Both the position numbers and the translations under genes were made by a program. The notes beneath the pieces were generated by a model. It ran no database searches. It saw nothing but the letters and a program-made list of their open reading frames with translations, and had not been told where the DNA came from. From NCBI GenBank assembly GCA_017559825.1, contig JAFYQR010000026.1, positions 1-37,886 of the forward strand: a stretch of 37,886 nucleotides of DNA, written 5' to 3'. Positions 1 through 6,235 of this stretch are shown here, one piece after another (position 1 is the first letter of the stretch; each line of letters opens with the position of its first letter). The DNA comes from Thermoguttaceae bacterium (lineage in GTDB: Bacteria > Planctomycetota > Planctomycetia > Pirellulales > Thermoguttaceae).

Positions 1-2
1 AC

Positions 3-200
3 GCGAAAGCGAAAGCCGTCAAAGCGACGGTCGTTTCGCCGGAAGCCGCCGACGCGAAAGCTAAGTTGCGTCAACGCAACGACATCGGCGCCGCCGACCG
101 TATCGTTCCGCGCTCGGTCGAAGCGAAGATCGTCGACGGCAAGATCGTCGTCGAAGCGCCGTCGTACTCCGCGTTGGTCGTCGAGATCACGGTCGAATAA
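3..200 (+). CDS. C-terminal fragment of a protein with an arabinofuranosidase-like tail
   Basis: An open frame runs in from the left edge and stops with TAA at 198-200, giving 65 residues. The end reads as an alternating beta-strand pattern (IVPRSVEAKIVDGKIVVEAP, then SYSALVVEITVE). That resembles the C-terminal beta-sandwich tail of GH51-type alpha-L-arabinofuranosidases, where a 'V-P-x-S ... V-x-G-x ... P-x-x-S-x-x-V' pattern is common. The catalytic part lies outside the window, so the assignment is a guess from the tail alone. Codon use matches the rest of the window. Confidence 0.5.
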   Translation, partial: AKAKAVKATVVSPEAADAKAKLRQRNDIGAADRIVPRSVEAKIVDGKIVVEAPSYSALVVEITVE

Positions 201-436
201 CCGCTTAACGCCAACGTTCGCAAGGGTTAGCCGCGCCGACCGTTTTTTCGAAATCCGGTCGACGCGGCGCCCCTCGCTTTCTCGTTTGACGCTTCACGCT
301 CAAACGTTGCGTTTTCAACTCTTACGCTCGGCGAACGTCGACGATAGCGGCGTTCGCCTATTCTCGCTCCAAGCGCGGCGTCCTCTTCCGCAACCGTCGG
401 CGTTACAAACGGCGCAACTGTAAAAACCGGCGCCGG

Positions 437-469
437 TCGCCCAAAAATCGCCCAAAAATCGCCCAAAAA
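437..469. repeat. 11-bp tandem repeat, three perfect copies
   Basis: The unit TCGCCCAAAAA occurs three times without mismatch and ends 2 bp before the -35 box of the downstream promoter. The A5 tracts recur every 11 bp, close to helical phase, so the array may bend the DNA or act like an UP element. Confidence 0.8.
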
Positions 470-471
470 TA

Positions 472-500
472 TTGACGCCAAACGTCGCTAAATTTACAAT
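472..500 (+). promoter_or_regulatory. Sigma-70-type promoter for the gene at 578
   Basis: TTGACG (472-477), a 17-bp spacer and TACAAT (495-500). This predicts a start near 507 and a leader of about 70 nt. The same box pair and spacing recur at 8513-8541. Confidence 0.75.
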
Positions 501-577
501 AGTTAGCGTCAAGCCGACCGGACGCCGACGCCGCGTCGATCTAAATCTACAACCTGTATCATTCAAGGAGTTGTCCG

Positions 578-1138
578 ATGAACACGGAAACGCTCGCGCT
601 CAAAATCGAAGAGCAAATTTACCAAAAGGCGACCGCCGCGATTAGCGGTTGGAACGAGAGCGATATTTACGTCGCGTCGTTCTACTCTTGGCAAGACGAA
701 GACGACCCGTGCAAGCCGCGCCTTACGATCGGTTACAATACGGAGCGCCAATACGAAAGCGCGTTGGAGGAAGCGGACGGCGACGCGAACGACGCTCGCT
801 GGAATTACGCCTGGTTCCTCCAAGACGAAGACGCGTTTTGCGAATACGGCGGCGACGCGGAAGCGGAAGAGCTTATCCAGCAATGGGTTGCGTCGCAAGG
901 AATCGACGAGGAAGATTGGGAGGCCTGCGAGCCGTTGGAAGGGGCGTTCAATGATATTCTCGTTCGAGTCGTTCGACGCTTGCACCGCGACGGCGTCCTG
1001 AAAGCGCGTTTGGGTCGAGAGATTCCGGTCTTGATTCACGGCTTGGAATATTACGATGAAACCTTGGAAATCAACGAGTTAGCAAACGGCGCGGAACTGC
1101 TCGACCCGGGTTTCGTCGCCCTTTGCAACGGCGAATGA
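578..1138 (+). CDS. Small acidic cytoplasmic protein, DUF4303-like at best
   Basis: A 186-residue acidic protein with no signal peptide or membrane segment. The ATG at 578 has AGGAG 7 bases upstream and a good promoter at 472-500. The first part (to about residue 60) has an alternating strand pattern (DIYVASFYSWQ, PRLTIGYN). The middle contains aromatic residues (ARWNYAWFLQDEDAFCEYGG), and a helical stretch around residues 125-145 (FNDILVRVVRRLHRDGVL) follows. The layout loosely recalls DUF4303 and similar small proteins often found near immunity genes, but I do not firmly recognise it. There is no partner gene next to it: a sugar-enzyme tail lies upstream and a convergent MBL-fold gene downstream. 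It is very likely a real gene of unknown function. Confidence 0.8.
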   Translation: MNTETLALKIEEQIYQKATAAISGWNESDIYVASFYSWQDEDDPCKPRLTIGYNTERQYESALEEADGDANDARWNYAWFLQDEDAFCEYGGDAEAEELIQQWVASQGIDEEDWEACEPLEGAFNDILVRVVRRLHRDGVLKARLGREIPVLIHGLEYYDETLEINELANGAELLDPGFVALCNGE

Positions 1139-1307
1139 ACGCCGATTCGCCCCCGTTTTTGACGCGGCGCCGCCGACACGACGTCGCCATTCCCATGCTC
1201 GCGTTTCGATAACGCCGGTTACTCTTACTTTTCGCCAAATTATTTCAGACTAAGATCAATCACCGCCGCCCAAAATATTGCGTCGCGTATATTTGCGTCT
1301 TCAATAT

Positions 1308-2591
1308 TTAAAATTCAAACCGATCGCCGGCGGCGAAATAATTGATTTGCTCGCCGAGCGTTCGACGGACTCGCTCGAACGCGGCGCGACCAGTGCAGTG
1401 AGCGGTCAAGTATCGCGTCGGCCAAGCGCGCAGACGTTCGGCGATCGCGTCGAGCGTTTCCTCCGGAAGAGAGGCGCCGCGACTCGGTATCGAAAGATGG
1501 AACCCGCCGATCGCAACGTCCGGCGCCGCGCCCAAAAGCTCCGTCGCCCGAGTCATCGCCGCGACGATTCCACGATGCGCGCAGCCGACGAAAAGGATTT
1601 TGCGCCCCGTCTCCGTCGTCGCGATTAAGTTTTGCTCGTGGAGAAAACGATCCGGACGGTATTCAAACGCCGCGGTCGCCGCTCGCGTCGGCAAACTCGA
1701 CGCCGTCTCTTTCATTTCTTTTATCGACGCGGTTTCGCTTACCCCCTCCGCTTTCTCAACCTGCCGCTCTTTTTTAAGCCGCGCTTCCGACGCCGAGCGC
1801 GACTCGTCGGCTTTTTCGCCTCTTTCCATTGGCGCGAACGCCGTTGTTTTAGGGCGCTTATCGATTTCTTTATTTTCTTTAATCCGCGCAAAACCCGCGG
1901 ACGCGCAAGCTTCTTCCGTTTTTTCAAATTGCGCAAAACGCGTCGCCGCGTCGATTCTTTCATTTCCTTCAAACCGCGCAAAATTCGCCGACGCGCAAGT
2001 TTCGCTAATCTCGCCGCGTCTTTCAACTTGCGCGCAATCCGCCGTTTCGCAAAAGCGGTCGAGAAGCGCGGTCGACGACGGCCAAGATTCGGAAAAATCG
2101 GACGGCGGCGCTTCGAAGCGCTCAAAAAGGGTCGCGACGCCGGCCGAGCGAAATTCGGGCGGATCCGGCGTCGCGTCGGAAAAAATAAGCGTTTCGGAGT
2201 CGAGCGCAAACGTTCCGCCGGTCGACGTTCGGACGATTCGAGCGGCGTTCTCCGGCGCGACGCGGACGCCGATATCGACGTATTCCCCGTTCGGTCGCAA
2301 CGAGTAATACGAACGCAACGCTTTTTCCGCCGCGTAAACGGGAGCGACGCGATTTTTTTCGAAGAACGCCGCCAAACCGCCGCCGTGGTCGCGGTGTCCG
2401 TGCGACAAAAACGCGACGTCGACCGTCGAAACGTCGATTCCGAGCCGCTCTGCGTTGCGCAAAAACAACGACGAGGCGCCAAAGTCGAAAAGAAAACGCC
2501 GCGCCGACGTCTCGACGTAAAACGAAAGACCGTGCTCCGCTTCAAATTCCGGCGACGAGGAAGAATTTTCGCACAAAACGGCAATTTTCAT
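1308..2591 (-). CDS. Metallo-beta-lactamase-fold hydrolase, COG1237 type, with repeat-rich insert
   Basis: The start is the ATG at 2591 (MKIAVLCENSSS), preceded on its strand by GGGGAAAG. The open frame extends further upstream, but that part is Arg/Ser/Phe-rich and unlike a protein. The 427-residue product has the MBL metal motif HGHRDH at residues 64-69, preceded by the typical strands (FYVETSARRFLFDFGASSLF). Further ligand motifs CAHRG (about 337-341), GGFHLS and TAHCTG follow in the C-terminal part. This order matches the COG1237 family (Fe or Zn hydrolases annotated as 7,8-dihydropterin-6-yl-methyl-4-(beta-D-ribofuranosyl)aminobenzene 5'-phosphate synthase-like). Family members are usually about 250-290 residues. 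Here roughly 130 extra residues (about 170-305) separate the two halves and consist of imperfect repeats around ASANFARFE / ASAGFARIK. The protein is cytoplasmic and its substrate is unknown. Confidence 0.85.
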   Translation of the reverse strand: MKIAVLCENSSSSPEFEAEHGLSFYVETSARRFLFDFGASSLFLRNAERLGIDVSTVDVAFLSHGHRDHGGGLAAFFEKNRVAPVYAAEKALRSYYSLRPNGEYVDIGVRVAPENAARIVRTSTGGTFALDSETLIFSDATPDPPEFRSAGVATLFERFEAPPSDFSESWPSSTALLDRFCETADCAQVERRGEISETCASANFARFEGNERIDAATRFAQFEKTEEACASAGFARIKENKEIDKRPKTTAFAPMERGEKADESRSASEARLKKERQVEKAEGVSETASIKEMKETASSLPTRAATAAFEYRPDRFLHEQNLIATTETGRKILFVGCAHRGIVAAMTRATELLGAAPDVAIGGFHLSIPSRGASLPEETLDAIAERLRAWPTRYLTAHCTGRAAFERVRRTLGEQINYFAAGDRFEF

Positions 2592-3081
2592 AACGCTTTC
2601 CCCTTTTACCCCCCAACATTTGAGACAAATACCGAACGCGCCGAAAAAAGAAGCGATAATTCGCAGATTTTTTCGCTCGAACAATCGCGAACGCCCTGTT
2701 CCTCGCGGACGTTTGAAACGTCGAGCGGACTGAGAACGGAAGCGGTCGAGCGATAATTCCGAGAAAAACGCCGCTTCGTTTCGAAAAAACTCGCGCGCTT
2801 TCGGCGACGACGGCGATAAACGGAAAACTGTTTTCAGTCGGAATCGTCCGACCGAAAACGCTAATTTTTCGCGTCGCTCGACCAGAACTCGACGGCCCTT
2901 TCCGTCGGCGGCCAACGCGTTTCGACGCCCGCTTCTTTTCGACGCAAAGAACGACGCCAAGGAAAAACGAGTTTCGAAGTTTTTGCCGCGGATTCGACGC
3001 CGCGCGACGACAACGCGAGAAACGTTTTTCCAATCGCCCGGCTCGCTCGATTAAAAAAACGCCGCCCATCGCTCAAGCGAC
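2592..3081. other. Gene-free stretch between the MBL gene and the tRNA pair
   Basis: Overlapping open frames exist on both strands, but they are Arg/Lys/Phe-rich, lack ribosome binding sites and show no domain. I see no RNA gene here. The minus-strand promoter of the MBL gene probably lies in this stretch, but no clear box pair was found. Confidence 0.5.
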
Positions 3082-3115
3082 AAAAAAACCCCGAGAAGAC
3101 AAACTTCTCGGGGTT
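3082..3115 (-). terminator. Rho-independent terminator of the tRNA operon
   Basis: CCCCGAGAAG (3089-3098) and CTTCTCGGGG (3104-3113) form a perfect 10-bp stem, plus two A-T pairs, around a 5-base loop. On the minus strand it is followed by seven T (3088-3082). It sits directly after the second tRNA. Confidence 0.92.
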
Positions 3116-3118
3116 AAG

Positions 3119-3193
3119 TGGACGATATTGGACTCGAACCAATGACCTCTAGCTTGTCGAGCTAGCGTTCTAACCAAGCTGAACTAATCGTCC
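3119..3193 (-). tRNA. tRNA-Val (anticodon GAC), copy 2 of the operon
   Basis: A 75-nt cloverleaf on the minus strand. The acceptor GGACGAT pairs with ATCGTCC, the D stem is GTTC/GAAC, and the anticodon stem is CTAGC/GCTAG. The T arm is ATTGG-TTCGAGT-CCAAT and the discriminator base is A73; CCA is not encoded. The seven-base anticodon loop reads TCGACAA, so bases 34-36 are GAC (Val). A73 and the T arm also fit bacterial tRNA-Val. Position 33 is C instead of the near-universal U. The copy at 3282-3356 is identical in all 75 bases. Confidence 0.88.
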
Positions 3194-3281
3194 AAAATTT
3201 GTTTTCTCGTCGCGCCGAAAACGCTGTTCCGACCGACGCGCTTTCTCCGCCCGCCGCGTCTTTCGACGACCGAACGGAAAG

Positions 3282-3356
3282 TGGACGATATTGGACTCGA
3301 ACCAATGACCTCTAGCTTGTCGAGCTAGCGTTCTAACCAAGCTGAACTAATCGTCC
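3282..3356 (-). tRNA. tRNA-Val (anticodon GAC), copy 1 of the operon
   Basis: Identical over 75 nt to the copy at 3119-3193, from which it is separated by 88 bp of unrelated sequence. It is the promoter-proximal copy: a minus-strand promoter lies at 3416-3445 and the shared terminator at 3082-3115. It has the same C33 anticodon loop and no encoded CCA. Confidence 0.88.
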
Positions 3357-3415
3357 AAAGCGTTTTGTCTCGAAAAAGACGGGTGGGAAGAACCGTCGTC
3401 CCCTCGAAGACACGT

Positions 3416-3445
3416 ACAGTATCGCACAGATTCAAAAAACGTCAA
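3416..3445 (-). promoter_or_regulatory. Promoter of the tRNA-Val operon
   Basis: On the minus strand: TTGACG (3445-3440), an 18-bp spacer and TACTGT (3421-3416). The predicted start near 3409 lies about 50 bases upstream of the first tRNA. Confidence 0.65.
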
Positions 3446-3590
3446 GGGGCTTTTCGCGATTTTTTTTATTTTTTCTCTAAACGCCGTCTTTTTCCCGTTT
3501 TTTTCGAGCGCGGCGAGCGCGAAAAAAGGCCGCAATCGTTAAGAAAATGGGAAAATTGTGAAAAAAACGCCGAAATCTCGTCGCGGGCGA

Positions 3591-3618
3591 TTGTCAAAAC
3601 GTCGGAAATTTTTACAAT
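3591..3618 (+). promoter_or_regulatory. Promoter of the POT transporter gene
   Basis: TTGTCA (3591-3596), a 16-bp spacer and TACAAT (3613-3618). The leader is about 110 nt. Confidence 0.65.
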
Positions 3619-3737
3619 AGGGAAAGAGTCGGCGTTTCGTTTCGCGAAACGCTCGACGCGTCCGTTTTTACGACGCTTTAATATTACGCAAATACGGCGA
3701 ACCGTTTAAGAAAAAAGTTTTTATCGGAAGGAAAATC

Positions 3738-5882
3738 GTGTCGAACGCCAATACGAACGCCGCCGAAGCGCCGCGCGCTAAGGAATTTTTAGGGCACCCA
3801 GTAGGGTTGTGGGCCCTCTTCACCACCGAAATGTGGGAACGCTTCTGTTATTACGGAATGCGAGCCCTCTTAGTTCTCTACCTCATTTCGACGCTGACCG
3901 ACTCGAACCCGGGTTTCGGGTGGAGCGAAAGCGACGCGAACAAACTTTACGGGTGGTTCACCGGCCTCGTTTACCTCTTCCCGCTTTTCGGCGGCTTCGT
4001 CGCCGACAAATTCCTCGGGCAACACCGCTCGGTTCTCCTCGGCGGCTCCTTGATGGCCCTCGGCGAATTCTGCCTCTTCTACACGGAATACTTCCGCCAA
4101 AGCGCTCACGCGACGATCACGCCGGACAGCGCCCCGGCCGCGTTCTGGTGCTTCATCCTCGGTCTCTTCCTGATCACCCTCGGGAACGGTTTCTTCAAGC
4201 CGTGCATCTCGGTTATGGTCGGCGAACTTTACGAGAAAAACGACCCGCGCCGCGACGACGCGTTCAATATCTTCTATATGGGGATCAACGTCGGCGGGTT
4301 CCTCGCTCCGCTCGTCGCCGGTTCGATCGGCGAAAAAGTCAGCTGGCACTGGGGCTTCCTGACCGCGTGCCTCGGGATGATTTTCGGTCTCATCACCTAC
4401 TCGCTCCTTCGTCCGAAGTACCTGCCGAACGTCGGTCTGCGCAAGAAAAAGAACGTCGAACCGAAAACGGACGCCGAAAACGCCGAATCGACCGCCGCGC
4501 CGCAACCGGCCGCTCCGTCGAAACTTTCGAAAGCGGAAATCGACCGCGTCGCCGTCATTTTGACGTTGACCTTCTTCTGCATCGCGTTCTGGTCCGTCTT
4601 CGAACAGGCCGGCACCGCGCTCAACATCTTCGCGAAGAAGGAAACGAACCGTCAAGTCCCGACCGCCGTCGGAACCGCCTTCCCGGGCTTCCTCGCTAAC
4701 CAAGACGAACTCGACGCGAAAATTTTAACGAACGAACTTCGCGACGCCCTCGCCGTTCTCGACGGCGAAATCGCCGCGCTTCCGGAAGCCGACGCCGCCA
4801 AACTTCGCGCCGCGCTCTTCGTCAAAGAAGTCGATTTCGAAGCCGTTTCCGCCCTCTTCGCCAAAACCGAAGTCGCCGAAAACGCCGAAAACGCGGAAGC
4901 CGCCCCGGCAGAAACCGCCGAAGTCGCGGAAACCGCTCCGGCCGAAACCGCCGAAGTCGCGGAAGCCGCCCCGGCTGAAACCGTCGATTCGGAAGCGTTG
5001 ACCGCCGCCTTCGACGCCGTCGCGAGCGCGTACAACGGCGCTTCCTTCGCTCTCAACAAAGCGAACGGCGCTCGCCTCAAAGCCGGCCAAGCCGCGTTGG
5101 CTCTCCCGATTTCTAACTTCGAAGCGTTGCTTGCCGACGGTAAAATCCGCCTCGAATCGCTTCAATCGCAAGTCGACGAAGCGGCCGCCGCTCGCGCCGA
5201 CGAACTCGCCGCCGCTTCCGAAGAAGAACGCGACGCGATTCTCGCCGGTCTCAAACAAGACGCGCTGAAACGACGTCAAGCGACCTTCCTCGCCGACGAA
5301 ACGAAAAACATCGATAAAGAAACCGCGATTTACACCTTCCCGACGACTTGGTACCAATCGGTCAACCCGTTCTGCGTCGTCATTTTCGCGCCGCTTTTCA
5401 ACCTCCTTTGGGGTTTCCTGCGTCGTCGCGGACTTGAACCGTCGACCCCGGTGAAATTCGGCGTCGGCCTCGTTTTGCTGTCGGTCGCCTTCTTCTTTAT
5501 GGTCGGCGGCGCGCTCCACTCGGTCGAAACGGGCGGCAACGCGGGCGCTTACTGGCTCCTCTGCTGCTACGTCTTCTGCACGTGGGGCGAACTGTGCCTC
5601 TCGCCGGTCGGTCTGTCGATGGTGTCGCGCTTGGCTCCGGCTCGCTACGCTTCGATGTTGATGGGCGTTTGGTTCCTTTCGAGCGCGATCGCCGGCTACC
5701 TCTCCGGTTACCTCGCCGCTTGGCTCGGTTCCGGCGAAAACGGCAGCGTCGCGTTCTGCTTCGGTCGCGAAAACGGCCTGGCCGACTACTTCCTCCTGAT
5801 GGCGTTGGCTCCGATGGTCGCCGGTTTGATCGTCTTCGCGCTCGCGCCGAAACTCCGCAAAATGACGCACGAAAACGAATAA
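3738..5882 (+). CDS. POT/PTR-family proton-coupled peptide transporter with large loop insert
   Basis: An inner-membrane symporter of the major facilitator superfamily that should import di- and tripeptides with protons. It starts at GTG 3738, with AAGGA 5-9 bases upstream. The POT hallmark ExxERFxYYG appears as EMWERFCYYGMRALLVLYL (about residues 32-50). The second signature reads GNGFFKPCISVMVGELYE, followed by DAFNIFYMGINVGGF. Helix 7 carries FWSVFEQAGTALNIFA (about 283-298), and helix 8 begins after WYQSVNPFCVVIFAPLF. Family members are usually about 450-520 residues, but this one has 714. The excess is one block of about 225 residues (about 303-530) between helices 7 and 8, rich in Ala and Glu and with repeats of EVAExAPAET. 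By POT topology this loop faces outwards. The gene stands alone with its own promoter and terminator. Confidence 0.93.
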   Translation: MSNANTNAAEAPRAKEFLGHPVGLWALFTTEMWERFCYYGMRALLVLYLISTLTDSNPGFGWSESDANKLYGWFTGLVYLFPLFGGFVADKFLGQHRSVLLGGSLMALGEFCLFYTEYFRQSAHATITPDSAPAAFWCFILGLFLITLGNGFFKPCISVMVGELYEKNDPRRDDAFNIFYMGINVGGFLAPLVAGSIGEKVSWHWGFLTACLGMIFGLITYSLLRPKYLPNVGLRKKKNVEPKTDAENAESTAAPQPAAPSKLSKAEIDRVAVILTLTFFCIAFWSVFEQAGTALNIFAKKETNRQVPTAVGTAFPGFLANQDELDAKILTNELRDALAVLDGEIAALPEADAAKLRAALFVKEVDFEAVSALFAKTEVAENAENAEAAPAETAEVAETAPAETAEVAEAAPAETVDSEALTAAFDAVASAYNGASFALNKANGARLKAGQAALALPISNFEALLADGKIRLESLQSQVDEAAAARADELAAASEEERDAILAGLKQDALKRRQATFLADETKNIDKETAIYTFPTTWYQSVNPFCVVIFAPLFNLLWGFLRRRGLEPSTPVKFGVGLVLLSVAFFFMVGGALHSVETGGNAGAYWLLCCYVFCTWGELCLSPVGLSMVSRLAPARYASMLMGVWFLSSAIAGYLSGYLAAWLGSGENGSVAFCFGRENGLADYFLLMALAPMVAGLIVFALAPKLRKMTHENE

Positions 5883-5950
5883 TTCGCCGCGCGCTCAACC
5901 AACGCAAACGTTTAAACGCGACGTTTTAGTCGACGTTTAAGCAAGCGATT

Positions 5951-5998
5951 AAAACGCCCGATTCGAACGCTTTATAAACGTCGACCGGGCGTTTTATC
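5951..5998 (+). terminator. Terminator of the peptide transporter gene
   Basis: AAAACGCCCG (5951-5960) pairs with CGGGCGTTTT (5986-5995) over 10 bp, with some inner pairing in the loop, and runs into a T-rich tail. It is symmetrical enough to act in both directions. Confidence 0.75.
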
Positions 5999-6073
5999 TT
6001 TTCTTGCGCCGCTCCTTAAGCCCTTTTCAGCAGTCGTTTTTCTTGCTCTATCAACCTCTCGCGTTTGTTTTTT

Positions 6074-6093
6074 CCGGTCGATTTTAACGCCGG
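6074..6093. repeat. Hairpin with ATTTTAA loop
   Basis: CCGGTCG (6074-6080), loop ATTTTAA (6081-6087), CGCCGG (6088-6093). The arms pair fully if the single T is bulged. It belongs to a small set of similar intergenic hairpins (17180-17206, 36351-36375). There is no T run after it, so it is not a simple terminator. Confidence 0.5.
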
Positions 6094-6110
6094 AGCGTTC
6101 CCGCCCCCGC

Positions 6111-6138
6111 TTGCGCCGCCGCCGCAAAGCGCTATACT
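6111..6138 (+). promoter_or_regulatory. Promoter of glnN
   Basis: TTGCGC (6111-6116), a 16-bp spacer and TATACT (6133-6138). Its position inside the longer open frame argues for the ATG at 6236 as the true start. Confidence 0.65.
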
Positions 6139-6235
6139 TAAAGGGATGTTTTCTCGCGAACGCTCCGAAACGCTCCGTTTCGCCGCGCCTCGCGCCGCCG
6201 CGACCTCGCATCCCCCTCTTTTAGGAGCCCGCACC

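Larger units (their letters stand above)
201..577. other. Intergenic region with tandem repeat and promoter
   Basis: No convincing gene is visible. Short minus-strand open frames here are Arg-rich and have no ribosome binding site. The stretch holds an 11-bp triplicate (437-469) immediately followed by a strong sigma-70-type promoter (472-500) that serves the gene at 578. Confidence 0.6.
3357..3737. other. Divergent promoter region between tRNA operon and peptide transporter
   Basis: This region carries the minus-strand tRNA promoter (3416-3445) and the plus-strand transporter promoter (3591-3618). The rest is T- and A-rich runs. Short open frames here (for example from 3365) are not supported. 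Confidence 0.6.
5883..6235. other. Intergenic region: terminator, small hairpin, glnN promoter
   Basis: It holds the transporter terminator (5951-5998), a bulged hairpin with ATTTTAA loop (6074-6093) and the glutamine synthetase promoter (6111-6138). The glnN frame is open back to 6065, but that part overlaps the promoter and has no homology to the family. Confidence 0.6.

Noticed and set aside
437..469. CRISPR-like array
   Set aside because: The units are 11 bp and directly adjacent without spacers.
1278..2756. Long plus-strand open frames opposite the MBL gene
   Set aside because: They are Arg/Ser/Phe-rich antisense shadows without ribosome binding sites or domains. The minus-strand frame carries all MBL motifs.
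2592..2960. N-terminal extension of the MBL frame
   Set aside because: The extension is Arg/Phe/Ser-rich, and the family N-terminus begins at the ATG at 2591 with a purine-rich ribosome binding site.
6065..6235. Upstream start of the glutamine synthetase frame
   Set aside because: This part overlaps the promoter and a hairpin and has no family similarity. AGGAG supports the ATG at 6236.
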